Positions 52,962 through 61,849 of a DNA stretch of 64,000 nt are shown here, one piece after another. Source of the stretch: Deltaproteobacteria bacterium. Lineage in GTDB: Bacteria; Myxococcota; XYA12-FULL-58-9. The stretch lies in contig JACRCV010000091.1 in assembly GCA_016218825.1 (NCBI GenBank), positions 1 to 64,000 of the forward strand. The letters are read 5' to 3'. Position 1 is the first letter of the stretch. Each line of letters opens with the position of its first letter. Under the pieces are notes generated by a model. That model saw only the letters and a list, made by a program, of their open reading frames with translations, had not been told where the DNA came from and made no database searches. The translations under genes and the position numbers were made by a program.

Positions 52962-54986
52962 ATGGCGGTTCGCTTCCGCGGTGGAACCTTGGACTACGGC
53001 TCGACCGGCGAGTGGTCGGGCGGCGAGGCCCGCGGGGTGATGCGCGGCTTCATCGTCGGCCAGGGCCGGGTCGGCATCGATCGCTTGGCGGACGTCCGGC
53101 AGATGGTGCCGCCGACGCCGACCAAGCCGGTGCCGAGCACCGATCTCCTGTACGCCACCACCGACCAGCTGGTCTCCGGGGACGCGGGCAAGTGGAAGAC
53201 CTTCTTCCCGCCGACCCAGGCGCAAACACCGGATCCCGCGGCCGCCGCCGAGCTCGCCAAGATCCTCGACCAGGTCCTCGCGGCGAGCGGGCTGGCCGCC
53301 GCCGTCGGCTCGACCACCCTCGGCCAAGGACAGTGGGGGCGGCTGCAAGGACCGCACCTGGCGCTGAGCATGCGCCCCGGGGTCGGCGTGTCGGCAGAGG
53401 AGGTCTATGCCCGGCTGAAAGCCGGCTGGCCGCGCCACGGCCTGCCGCTGCCGGCGCTGACCGTGTCCTTCGAGGTGTTCGGTCCGACCGGCGCCCCGCC
53501 GCCGTCGACGCCGCAGGCTCCGGGACCCCTGGCAGAGCAGATCATCCACGAAACCGCCGACGGCAGGGTCGAGATCTCGGCGTCCCTGACCGCCGCGCAG
53601 CGCCGCCGCCTCGACCAGTGGGCGGCGCAGGTCGGAGTCAAGTCGACGTCGGCGACGACGTCCGAGAGGCTGCTCGCCGGGCTGCTGCGCGCCCGACCGT
53701 CGACTTGCACCCCGGAGGGCCGGGCGACCTTGGACGCGATGCGCGACCTCGGGCTGTTTTCGGGCCTCTGGCCCAAAGCGCTGACCATGCTGCAACGAGA
53801 ATTCGGGGACGCCGCGCTCGCAAAACGGCGCACCTTCTACAACGGCCACGCCACCTTCGCGATGGCGTCGCTGCTCCCGACCCTACGAGCGTTCGGCGCC
53901 GAAGAGTGCTCGATGTGGGTCTCCAACAAGAGCGGCACGCAGACGGCGCGGGAGCTGTTGCGCCTCGAGGGCCCGGATTTCTTCCGCTCCGACAGCCACG
54001 AGGACCACCTCGCGGTCAACGACTGCATCTACGACCTCTTGGTCAGCAAGAACACGCCGCTGATCGTCGACAAAGGACGCTCGGTCGTCGACATCCTGCG
54101 CCCGGAGTGGAAGAGCACGCCGTTCATCGGCGACGGCCGGGTCCGCTTCGTGGTCCACAACCGCGACGACGGCATGGGCCCGCTGATGCGCGAAGAGGGC
54201 TGGGGCGTCGATCTCGCCAACAGCCTGGTCAAGAAGCTCGAGGCGCGCTTCATCGGCGAAGCCCACGCCCTGATCGGGGCCCGCGAGGCCCGCACCAAGC
54301 TCGGCCGGCGGATCGGCGACACCCCGACGGTGATCATCGGCTTCGGGCTCTTGGGTGAGCAGGTCGCCCGCGCTCTCGCGCGGCTCGGCATGCCGCGCCG
54401 TCAGATCGTGGTCGAGGACACGGATCCCGCGGCCCGGGCGCGCGCCGAGCGGCTCGGGTTCTCGACCCGCCTCCCGGCACGACGCCCGCCCAAGGCCGTG
54501 GTCTACGTCGCCACCGCCGACACCGCGCTCAACGACGCCAACGCCGGCAAGTACGCCGACGACTGCGTCGTGATCGCCCTGACCTCGGCCGGCAAGGGCG
54601 TCAAGTTCGCGAGCCCCGGCGAATCGACCGCGGTGTATCGAACCGCGAACGCCGAGGTCCACGATCGGCGCCTGCGCCTGCCGGCGACGCCGCAGAACGC
54701 CGCAGCGGTGGTGCACCTGACGACCGACGGTCAGCCGGCGAATCTCGTGAACCCGATGCACCACGACCGCTTCGCGGTCACGAGCCTCGCGGTCGCAGCA
54801 GCGATGCTGCAGGCGGGGGTCCTGACCAAGCCCGGCATCGAGCCGTTGCGGCGCGCGGTCGACCGGGGCCTGGTCAAGCTGGCGTGGAAGAACGGCCTCT
54901 GGGAGCCGCGGCCGCTCGAGGCGCGGCCGGGCGAGGACCCGGCCGACCTGCGGCTGGACCTCGAGAGCTTTCGCCCGAGCCGCTAG
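52962..54986 (+). CDS. S-adenosylhomocysteine-hydrolase-like NAD-binding protein with unknown N-terminus
   Basis: The start at the ATG at 52962 (GGAG 6 nt upstream; another ATG at 52956) gives 674 residues. Residues ~290-610 resemble SAHH: HATFAMASLLPTLRAFGAE, then the Rossmann glycine loop GFGLLGEQVARALARLGM (460-477) with the VVEDTDP strand, and NLVNPMHHDRF (594-604), similar to the SAHH NLVGPNHHP block. The N-terminal ~280 residues match nothing I know. Whether it hydrolyses SAH is unclear, because the SAHH Cys/Lys/Asp/His catalytic set cannot all be placed. It is convergent with the phosphoesterase gene. Confidence 0.7.
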   Translation: MAVRFRGGTLDYGSTGEWSGGEARGVMRGFIVGQGRVGIDRLADVRQMVPPTPTKPVPSTDLLYATTDQLVSGDAGKWKTFFPPTQAQTPDPAAAAELAKILDQVLAASGLAAAVGSTTLGQGQWGRLQGPHLALSMRPGVGVSAEEVYARLKAGWPRHGLPLPALTVSFEVFGPTGAPPPSTPQAPGPLAEQIIHETADGRVEISASLTAAQRRRLDQWAAQVGVKSTSATTSERLLAGLLRARPSTCTPEGRATLDAMRDLGLFSGLWPKALTMLQREFGDAALAKRRTFYNGHATFAMASLLPTLRAFGAEECSMWVSNKSGTQTARELLRLEGPDFFRSDSHEDHLAVNDCIYDLLVSKNTPLIVDKGRSVVDILRPEWKSTPFIGDGRVRFVVHNRDDGMGPLMREEGWGVDLANSLVKKLEARFIGEAHALIGAREARTKLGRRIGDTPTVIIGFGLLGEQVARALARLGMPRRQIVVEDTDPAARARAERLGFSTRLPARRPPKAVVYVATADTALNDANAGKYADDCVVIALTSAGKGVKFASPGESTAVYRTANAEVHDRRLRLPATPQNAAAVVHLTTDGQPANLVNPMHHDRFAVTSLAVAAAMLQAGVLTKPGIEPLRRAVDRGLVKLAWKNGLWEPRPLEARPGEDPADLRLDLESFRPSR

Positions 54987-55003
54987 GGCTCCGGGCCGTG
55001 CCG

Positions 55004-56074
55004 CTACGGCGCCTCCGGACGCGGCGCGAAGGTCTTGACCTCGAACTGCGCCTTCTTGCCTTTGATGGTCAGGATCGCGGCGATGCCGGTGCGCGTCTGC
55101 CCGTCGTTCATCTTCCACGGATCGGCGGAGATGGTGCCGGCGCCGAGGTAGAGGCGCGTCGCCCAGGTCTTGGGCTTCACCGGCTTCGCGAAGTCCTTGC
55201 CCACCGCGGTGCCGCCGGCCTCGAGCACGTGGTCGAAGATGCCGAACGGAATGTCGTGGGCGGCGATGAGCTTTGCGAGCAGCGGATCGCCGACGTTGCG
55301 TTTGTCGTGGATGTAGTCGAGCGCCCGGCGCCCGCGGCCGAGCGGCGGCCCGTGTGACACCAGCACCACCGGCGCGTCCCCCGCCGGCGACAGCTCTTTG
55401 ATCATCTTCTTGATGTCGTCCTCGGTGTAGATGCACGCGGTGCCGGTGTGGGCGAAGCGCGAGTCGTAGTAGCCCGGCACCGTCCAGAGCTCGACGTCGT
55501 CCGCCACGATCCGCCGCACCCAGGCGCCGTTGACGAGGGTCGGGTACTTGTCGGCGCGGGCGGCGTAGGCGCGGGCAAAGCTGGCGCGGCTCTCCCAGTT
55601 GCCGGGGAGCATCAACGTCGGCAGCGCCGCTTGCCCCAGGACCTCCACGACCTCTTCGAGGCTGAGCTCGGTGGTCGCGAGATCGCCGTCGACGACGACC
55701 CACTCGACGTCGTTGTCGTTGAACCAGGCAAACGCGGCCTCGAGGTTGTTGCGGGTGCCGAACGTCAGGTCCTTGGGCGCGCCGAGGACGCCGAGCTTCA
55801 CGGTGGTGTCGCGATCCTTGTTCTCGACCGCGAGCTCGAAGCCGCTGTGCCGATAGCGCTTGCCGGCGAGGACCAGTGGTCGGGGCGGCTCGAGCATGTC
55901 GAAGGGCCCGGGGCACACCAGCATGTTGGCGTTCATGTAGGCCTGCCAGGTGTCATAGGCGCCGGCCTGCCGCGCCTCCGGGCTCAGGAGGGTTGAGCTC
56001 AACAGCAGGAGCCGCGGTGCGAGCGCGAGACCAGGCACAGCATCGAGGGTAACGCCGGCACCAGCGGCCCGCAA
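55004..56074 (-). CDS. Exported metallophosphoesterase-like protein
   Basis: The 356-residue frame opens at a TTG at 56074; a GTG at 56038 would give a cleaner signal peptide (LALAPRLLLLSSTLL). Calcineurin-like blocks are VVVDGDLATT (D-x-D/GDxxD-like), LPGNWE (GNHE-like with Asn, His replaced by Trp), and LVSHGPPL (SH of motif IV). The first DxH block is missing: the expected position reads LGAPKDLT. Metal binding and catalysis may therefore be altered. It is probably a periplasmic phosphatase relative. The gene is convergent with the SAHH-like gene and is the last of the leftward cluster, 28 nt after the beta-helix gene. Confidence 0.65.
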   Translation of the reverse strand: MRAAGAGVTLDAVPGLALAPRLLLLSSTLLSPEARQAGAYDTWQAYMNANMLVCPGPFDMLEPPRPLVLAGKRYRHSGFELAVENKDRDTTVKLGVLGAPKDLTFGTRNNLEAAFAWFNDNDVEWVVVDGDLATTELSLEEVVEVLGQAALPTLMLPGNWESRASFARAYAARADKYPTLVNGAWVRRIVADDVELWTVPGYYDSRFAHTGTACIYTEDDIKKMIKELSPAGDAPVVLVSHGPPLGRGRRALDYIHDKRNVGDPLLAKLIAAHDIPFGIFDHVLEAGGTAVGKDFAKPVKPKTWATRLYLGAGTISADPWKMNDGQTRTGIAAILTIKGKKAQFEVKTFAPRPEAP

Positions 56075-56102
56075 ATTCTCGGAGGAAGAGGTGGAGAGCG
56101 GC

Positions 56103-57410
56103 CTACGCCGGGAGCTTGCCGAAGCGGCTGAGGAGCACGGCGCCGGCGGCGGCGAGACTGACAGCGGCGAGGACGGCGCCGCCGAAGATCGGCACCAGAT
56201 CGACGGCGGTCACCACCACCATGCCCATCACCAACGCCGAAACCGGCGTCTTGTTGGCGGTGTACACCGGGATGCGATAGCCGAGCCACACCGCGAACGC
56301 GACCAAGCCCATCACCACCACCGCGATGAGCGCGAGGATCGCCACCGGGATGAGCGGGATGCCGACCAGGGTCACCGCCAACAGGATGCAGAGCGGCACG
56401 AACCCGAGCATCAGCCCGAAGCCGGTGACGAACGACTGCCCGGGCCTCGCCGCCAGCACCTCGCGCACGCCCTGGATCCGGCCGGGCGCGAACGCCAAGA
56501 GCAAGAGCCCGAGGATCAGCAGGGTGATCATCCGCACCAGGCTCGACAATACCCGGAGCACGATCGCCGGCAGCAGAAAACGCTCGGGGTTGAAGCTCGC
56601 CAGGCTCTTCACCACGCCGCCGAGCGACCCGCCGAGGCTGACGCGATTGCCGTTGAGCGTCGCGCCCTCGGCGACCTCGACGCCGCCACCGATCGCCACC
56701 GCGTCGCCGTCGACGACCGCCCCGGGCTCGAGGATCACGCTACCGCCCACCGCCACCGCGTCGCCTCTGACGTGCCCGGCGACCGTCATCGAGCCGCCCA
56801 CCGCCACCGCGTCGGCCACGGTCTCCCCGGCCTCGACCCGACCCTGGGCACCGACGACCACGCGGTCGTCCCGGTGCTGCTTGTGGCGCTGGTAACGGAA
56901 GTGCTTGCGCTCCTCGAAGTCGGGCCCGTCGTGGCCTTGCACCTTGAAGTGGACGTCCCCCATCGGCAGCTCGATCGAGCCGCGCACCCTTTCGCCCCCC
57001 TGGCCGCGGGCCTTCACCACCAGCGTGCCGCCGTTCATCTGCGCCTCGAGATCGCCGGCCTCGAGCACCGCCTCCAGCGCCTCGATGAGCGGGCGGTCGT
57101 GAACCTCGAGCGTCACCTCCGCCTCCCGCGCCGCGCTGCCGCCGGTGAACGCCAGGCCCCAATCCGCCTGCTTCGTGAGCTCCGACAGCACGTCGGCGAC
57201 CGACTCGTCCTCGACGTCGAGCGTGACCCTCGGCATCGGCTCCGGCCAGGTGCCGGAGAGCCTCGAGGCCGGCTTCTCGAGCGCCGGGTCGACGGCGGCC
57301 GGCGCTCTTTCGGGGAGGCGCTGTGCGGCCTGGGGCGCGGCGGCGGCGGTCGAGGCGACGAGCCCGAAGATCAACAGCGAGGTCGCGAAGCGTTGCGAGA
57401 GCCGAGCCAT
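56103..57410 (-). CDS. STN domain, beta-helix and membrane-helix protein (bactofilin-like)
   Basis: This 435-residue protein has a signal peptide (ending STAAAA). Residues 55-140 form a secretin/STN-like domain (VTLDVEDESVADVLSELTKQADWGLAF, then EALEAVLEAGDL). Residues ~180-265 form a repetitive left-handed beta-helix region (VADAVAVGGSMTVAGHVRGDAVAVGG units) like polymer-forming bactofilins. Four transmembrane helices follow (LLILGLLLLAFAPG onward). It probably assembles in the envelope and is the downstream gene of the sigma/anti-sigma pair, with a hairpin in the 67-nt gap. AAGGA lies 7 nt before the ATG. Confidence 0.75.
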   Translation of the reverse strand: MARLSQRFATSLLIFGLVASTAAAAPQAAQRLPERAPAAVDPALEKPASRLSGTWPEPMPRVTLDVEDESVADVLSELTKQADWGLAFTGGSAAREAEVTLEVHDRPLIEALEAVLEAGDLEAQMNGGTLVVKARGQGGERVRGSIELPMGDVHFKVQGHDGPDFEERKHFRYQRHKQHRDDRVVVGAQGRVEAGETVADAVAVGGSMTVAGHVRGDAVAVGGSVILEPGAVVDGDAVAIGGGVEVAEGATLNGNRVSLGGSLGGVVKSLASFNPERFLLPAIVLRVLSSLVRMITLLILGLLLLAFAPGRIQGVREVLAARPGQSFVTGFGLMLGFVPLCILLAVTLVGIPLIPVAILALIAVVVMGLVAFAVWLGYRIPVYTANKTPVSALVMGMVVVTAVDLVPIFGGAVLAAVSLAAAGAVLLSRFGKLPA

Positions 57411-57430
57411 GACATCATCCTTTGTTGTTG

Positions 57431-57449
57431 CGCCCGCGTGCTGCGGGCG
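57431..57449 (-). other. RNA hairpin between the anti-sigma and STN/beta-helix genes
   Basis: CGCCCGC (57431-57437) and GCGGGCG (57443-57449) form a perfect 7-bp stem with a 5-nt loop. No U-run follows on the reading strand, so it is not a standard terminator. It could stabilise the upstream segment of the transcript or mark a processing point. Confidence 0.35.
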
Positions 57450-57477
57450 ACAAGCACGATACGTGTCGGCCGCGAGC

Positions 57478-57981
57478 CTATTTCACCGCGGCGTCCGCGC
57501 CGAGCGCGTGGCCGACGACCCCGGCGCCGACGACCCCGGCGAGCGCGGTCACCGCCAGGGTGCCGACCAGCGCCGCGGCGAGCTTCGACGCCGCCAGGGA
57601 GACCAGGTGGACGGCGGCAACGAGGTACTCGACGCCGGTCGCGACCCCGACGCATACCGCGCTGAAGTTCGCCACCAGGATGAGGGCGATCGGCACGACG
57701 AGCGCCGACGCCGACAGCAACGCCGCGATCAGCAACAGAAGCCACGAACGACCGGGCGCGCGCTGCTCTGCTCGGGAGACGCGCGCCATGGCCTTGCCGA
57801 CGAAGTCCGGCGGGGTCTCGGGTTGCGGCAAACACTCGAGGCTCTGGGTGAGGGCGCGATCGCGCGCCAGGCTCGAGGCGCAGGCGCCGCAGCGCGAAAG
57901 GTGTGCCGCCTCTTCTTCGGTGGGCTCGCGGTTGAGCGACAGGCCGAGCTCGGCGAGGCGCTCTTCGGTCACGTGGCTCAT
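57478..57981 (-). CDS. Zinc-finger anti-sigma factor
   Basis: This 167-residue protein starts at an ATG at 57981 overlapping the sigma gene stop (ATGA). HLSRCGACA (HxxxCxxC) gives the zinc-type anti-sigma domain (about residues 1-65) that binds the ECF sigma in the cytosol. Two or more hydrophobic segments (WLLLLIAALLSASALVVPIALILVA and one near the C-terminus) put the rest in the membrane, where stress signals would release the sigma factor. The arrangement is typical of a membrane anti-sigma in an operon with its sigma factor. Confidence 0.85.
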   Translation of the reverse strand: MSHVTEERLAELGLSLNREPTEEEAAHLSRCGACASSLARDRALTQSLECLPQPETPPDFVGKAMARVSRAEQRAPGRSWLLLLIAALLSASALVVPIALILVANFSAVCVGVATGVEYLVAAVHLVSLAASKLAAALVGTLAVTALAGVVGAGVVGHALGADAAVK

Positions 57982-58559
57982 CGCGGCGCTCCTTGGCTCA
58001 CGGCGGTCTTGGTCCCCGGCGCGTCGACCAGCGCCTTGAGCTTGGCCCGCCCGCGGTGCAGGTGGGTCATCACGGTACCGATGGGCAGCGCGAGCACCGT
58101 GGCGATGTCGGCGTAGCTCAAACACTCGACGTGAAACAACAACAGCGTCTCCTGCTCGATGGGCTTCAGGGTCCTGATGCCGTTGGCGACGATCGCCAGC
58201 TCGGTTCGCGCCTGCAGCCGATCTTCGAGGCGCGCCGGGTCGGGCTTGTCACCGGCGTCGACGTCGAGCGTCGGCTTGTGCTTGCGATTGCGGTCGAGCG
58301 CCAGACGGCGGGCGATGGTGACGAGCCAGGGCAACAGCGGCCGGCCGGGATCGATCTTCTGCACGTGGACGTACGCCCGCACGAAGGTCTCTTGCGCCGC
58401 GTCCTCGGCCTCGGCGGCGTCGAGATGGCGCCGGCAGCAGCGGAACACCGGCCCCTGGTAGCGCACGACCAGCGCCGCGAACGCGTCCCGATCGCCGGCC
58501 TGAGCCCGGCGCACCAGAAACGCATCCGCCGCTCCATCCGCCTGGCCCGCAAAGCTCAT
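57978..58559 (-). CDS. ECF RNA polymerase sigma factor
   Basis: The protein is 193 residues from the ATG at 58559. Region 2 is DAAQETFVRAY with LPWLVTIARRLALDRNRKHK, and region 4 is the HTH LSYADIATVLALPIGTVMTHLHRGRAKLK. It directs core polymerase to an envelope-stress or similar regulon and is held by the overlapping anti-sigma gene. The upstream ser/thr kinase gene ends 62 nt away on the same strand, so the sigma may be co-transcribed with kinase, M48 protease and LemA. A specific target promoter is not evident. Confidence 0.92.
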   Translation of the reverse strand: MSFAGQADGAADAFLVRRAQAGDRDAFAALVVRYQGPVFRCCRRHLDAAEAEDAAQETFVRAYVHVQKIDPGRPLLPWLVTIARRLALDRNRKHKPTLDVDAGDKPDPARLEDRLQARTELAIVANGIRTLKPIEQETLLLFHVECLSYADIATVLALPIGTVMTHLHRGRAKLKALVDAPGTKTAVSQGAPR

Positions 58560-58621
58560 CCGTATCCAATGGCACGTGGCCGAAAACGCACCCACCCGCA
58601 GGGTACGGCCGGGGACCCGCT

Positions 58622-60007
58622 CTATTTCGCCCCGACCGCCGGCGCCGGCAACACACAGGTGGGGGTGGTCCCGTCCAAGAGCAGGACGTCCAGGCTCGAG
58701 AGCCCCGCCGCCGTCGCCACGACCAGCGTGTGCCGACCGACCGGGAGCCGCAGGCGGGCGCCGTCGACCCCGGTTGCCATCCGCAGCCCGTCGACCGACA
58801 CCGCCCCTTGGCCAGAAAACACAATGACAACATCGACTTCCGTGCGCCGCGGCGCCGCGGTCGCGACCGCGCTCGGGTCCGGCTTTTCCGGCGCCGGAGC
58901 GCGGCGAAGATCGGCGGCCCAATAGGCAGCGACGCCGAGCGCGGCCGACAACACGGCGGTCAAGAGCGCCGACGGCCCGAGGCGGGAAGGCAGGCGACCG
59001 GCGACGGCCGACGCGGCGACACCCACTGGCGCATCGATGCGGGGTGCCGCGGTCGAGGCGGGTGCGGCGGTCTTCGATGGCGCGCTGCTGACGGCGGCGG
59101 TCAGGTTGCGATCGCGCGCCAACAGCAGGCGGGGATCGGCGACCCCGAGCTCGTCCAGGACCCGGCGCAACGAGCGCGTCACGTCGTCGGCGGCGCTCGG
59201 CCGGGCGGCGACGTCTTTCGCCAGGAGCCGATCGACCAGACTCCCGAACGCCTCGGGGGCGGCGAGCATGCCGGTGAACGACGGCCGGCTGTCGGCGCTG
59301 ATCGCCTTGAGGATGACGTCGACGTCCTCGCCGTCAAAGGCCTGCACCCCGGTCACGAGCTCGTAGGTCACCGCGCCGAGCGCGTGCAGATCGACCGCCG
59401 GCCCCACCGCGCCGCCCTCGAGCTGCTCCGGCGCCATGTACGCCGGCGAGCCGTAGACGTTGGTGCCGTGATAGACCACGGTGTTGCCGAGCCCGGGCTT
59501 GCCGTCCAGGGCCTTGGCGATACCGAAGTCGGCGAGCACGACGCGCCCGGTGGCGGTCCAAAACACGTTCTCGGGCTTCAGGTCGCGGTGGATGACGCCG
59601 CGGGCGTGCGCGTGTCCGAGGGCGCCGGCGAGCTCGTAGGCGATGGCCGCGGCGACCGCGACCGGTAGCTTGCCGCGCTCGTCCAGTACCATCCGCAACG
59701 TCGGGCCGTCGAGGTACTCGCAGGCGAGGTAACCTTGGGCGGCGTCCGGGCCGGAGTAGTCGTAGACCTCGACGATCCCGGGGTGGCGCAGCGCCGCGGT
59801 CGCTCGGGCCTCGCGATGAAACAGGAAGCGGAGCTCGGCCTGCGCCTCTTCGGATACGCTCGCCGGCTCGACCAGCTTCAGCGCCACCTGGCGGCGCAGC
59901 ACTTGATCGAGCGCCAACACCACCCGGCCCATGCCGCCGTGGCCGAGGACCCGAATCAGGGTGTAGCGACCGACGCTCGCCGGCAACCCCGCGAGGCCCG
60001 CGCTCAC
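58622..60007 (-). CDS. Transmembrane Ser/Thr protein kinase
   Basis: This 461-residue protein has a kinase domain (14-285): GHGGMG (22-27), VALK (Lys44), HRDLKPEN (140-147), DFG (160-162) and APE, all intact. A transmembrane helix (~345-364) is followed by a ~90-residue external domain (VDVVIVFSGQGAVSVDG; LPVGRHTLVV), PEGA-like. The gene overlaps the M48 protease gene by 4 nt (ATGA at 60004-60007) and precedes the ECF sigma gene, so phosphorylation may feed the sigma factor or protease module. Substrates are unknown. Confidence 0.93.
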   Translation of the reverse strand: MSAGLAGLPASVGRYTLIRVLGHGGMGRVVLALDQVLRRQVALKLVEPASVSEEAQAELRFLFHREARATAALRHPGIVEVYDYSGPDAAQGYLACEYLDGPTLRMVLDERGKLPVAVAAAIAYELAGALGHAHARGVIHRDLKPENVFWTATGRVVLADFGIAKALDGKPGLGNTVVYHGTNVYGSPAYMAPEQLEGGAVGPAVDLHALGAVTYELVTGVQAFDGEDVDVILKAISADSRPSFTGMLAAPEAFGSLVDRLLAKDVAARPSAADDVTRSLRRVLDELGVADPRLLLARDRNLTAAVSSAPSKTAAPASTAAPRIDAPVGVAASAVAGRLPSRLGPSALLTAVLSAALGVAAYWAADLRRAPAPEKPDPSAVATAAPRRTEVDVVIVFSGQGAVSVDGLRMATGVDGARLRLPVGRHTLVVATAAGLSSLDVLLLDGTTPTCVLPAPAVGAK

Positions 60008-61215
60008 GGCGCGCTCATCGCCTTGCCGCAGGCGAGGCAGCGGATCTTGGTCTTGTTCGGATAGCCGGCAGGGATCTTGATCTTGGCGCCGCAGCCGCAG
60101 GTGTAGATCTCGTAGCCGGCGGCCTTCTTCACCGCGTCGAGCGCCTCGCGCCGCAGCACCCCGGCCGCCAGCGCCGCGACCGCCCCCCGACCCGCCCCCG
60201 ACGCCGTGGCCGCCGGTCTCGCGCTCACCGCGGCTTCGCCGATCGCCGACTTCGGCATGAAGCTGGCGCTCTTGCCCGCGACCTGAGAATACGCCGCCGC
60301 GTAACGCCGGTAGCTCAGCTCGCCGCCGCCCGCGAGCCGGCGGAGCACCGCGATGCGAGCGTCAATCGGCGGGTGGGTCGCGAACAGCGCCGGGCCCACG
60401 ATCAACAGCGGTTGCGCGACCTTCGGCACCGGCAGCTTGGTGCCGGCGATGTTTCTCGAGATCTTCTCGAGCGCGCTCGCCAGCGCCTCCGGGTTGCGGG
60501 TGAAGATCGCGCTCGAGGCGTCGGCCATGTACTCGCGGGTGCGGCTGACCGCGAAGAAGATCAAGCGCGCGACGATCGGCCCCAGGATCAAGAGGACGAC
60601 GCCGATGATGATCAGGCCGGCCTGGACGCCCGAGGCGCTCGAGCTCGAGCTCCGACTGCGACGCACGCCGCCGCCGTAGAAGAAGTAGCGCGCCACGACG
60701 TCGGCGATGATGGCGATGGCGCCGGCCATCACCAAGAGCAGCGTCAGGAACAAGATGTCACGGTTCTTCACGTGCGCGAGCTCGTGCGCCATCACCGCCT
60801 GGAGCTCGTCACGCGACAGCATGTTGAGCAGGCCCTCGGTCACCGCGACCGCGGCGACCTCGGGGCTGCGGCCGGTGGCGAAGGCGTTGGCGGCGTTGGA
60901 CTCGATCACGTAGATCTTGGGCATCTTCGTAAGCCCCGACGCGATCACCATCTCCTCGACCACGTTGGCGAGCTGCGGCGCGTCGCCCTTGTTCACCTCG
61001 CGAGCACCGGCAGCGGCGAGCAGCACCGAGTCGCCGGCAAGATAGCTGAGCATGAACATCCCGAGGCCGACGACCCCTGCCACCCCGACCCCGAGCGCCC
61101 CGGCGCCGGGCTCGATGAGCTCGGCGGCGACGTAGCCGACGGCGGCGAAGAGCAGCGCCATACCGCCGACCAGGAGGATGGATCGATTGCGGTTCTTGCG
61201 GACCAGCTCGAACAC
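60004..61215 (-). CDS. M48-family membrane zinc metalloprotease (HtpX-like) with zinc-ribbon tail
   Basis: This 403-residue protein has membrane helices at 10-30 and 45-65. HELAH (144-148) is the catalytic zinc motif, followed by two more membrane helices and the REYMADASSA block with the third zinc Glu. The C-terminal tail has CGCGAKIKIP and CLACGK, a four-Cys zinc ribbon not present in E. coli HtpX. It would degrade misfolded membrane proteins. The lemA gene lies 60 nt upstream, a common pairing. It overlaps the kinase gene. Confidence 0.9.
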   Translation of the reverse strand: MFELVRKNRNRSILLVGGMALLFAAVGYVAAELIEPGAGALGVGVAGVVGLGMFMLSYLAGDSVLLAAAGAREVNKGDAPQLANVVEEMVIASGLTKMPKIYVIESNAANAFATGRSPEVAAVAVTEGLLNMLSRDELQAVMAHELAHVKNRDILFLTLLLVMAGAIAIIADVVARYFFYGGGVRRSRSSSSSASGVQAGLIIIGVVLLILGPIVARLIFFAVSRTREYMADASSAIFTRNPEALASALEKISRNIAGTKLPVPKVAQPLLIVGPALFATHPPIDARIAVLRRLAGGGELSYRRYAAAYSQVAGKSASFMPKSAIGEAAVSARPAATASGAGRGAVAALAAGVLRREALDAVKKAAGYEIYTCGCGAKIKIPAGYPNKTKIRCLACGKAMSAP

Positions 61216-61275
61216 GTGACCCTCCGCGTGGTGACCTCGCTCACCCGCCGCGGCGGGAGGGTGAGGCCGCGAGGC

Positions 61276-61833
61276 TCAGGCGAAGCTGACTTTGGGCGCC
61301 TCGCGCTCGACGGCGTTCTCGATCTTCCAGTACGGCTCTTCCTTGAAGGCGAACATGCCGGCGATCAGCACCGCGGGGAACTGCTGGCGCTGGTTGTTGT
61401 AGGTCATGACGCTGTCGTTGTAGTACTGGCGCGCGAACGCGATCTTGTTCTCGGTCGAGGTCAGCTCCTCCTGAATCGCCAGGAAGTTCTGGTTGGCCTT
61501 CAGGTCCGGGTAGGCCTCGGCAACCGCGAAGACGTTGGCGAGCGCGGCCGACAGCTGCGCCTCGGCCTGGATCTGACCGGCGCGACCCTGGGCACCGATC
61601 GCCAGGTTGCGGGCCTTGGTGACATTCTCGAACACCTCGCGCTAGTGCTTGGCGTAGCCCTTCACCGCCTCGACCAGGTTGGGGATCAGATCGTGGCGTC
61701 GCTTCAGCTGGACGTCGATCTGGTTCCAGGCGTTCTGCGCCGCGTTCCGCTGCCGGACCAGGCCGTTGTACAAGCCGACGACGATGAGGATCGCCAGCAA
61801 CACCAGACCGCCAAACACCGCCGCCGCAATCAT
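61276..61833 (-). pseudogene. lemA: lemA interrupted by one in-frame TAG
   Basis: The N-terminal ORF (61833-61642) encodes one membrane helix and the LemA core ([25 protein letters not shown]), ending at a TAG at 61644-61642. In the same frame, CGC and GAG codons follow, then a GTG at 61635 that starts MFENVTKARNLAIG and runs to 61276. Restoring one sense codon gives a continuous LemA of ~185 residues (KGYAKH, stop, REVFENVTKAR). In relatives a Glu occupies that position, so GAG-to-TAG is a single base change. Both halves keep all conserved residues. Interpretations: sequencing error, recent nonsense mutation, readthrough, or reinitiation at GTG. The gene is 16 nt from the zf gene and upstream of M48. 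Confidence 0.75.
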
Positions 61834-61849
61834 GAAAGCCTCCGTTCGC

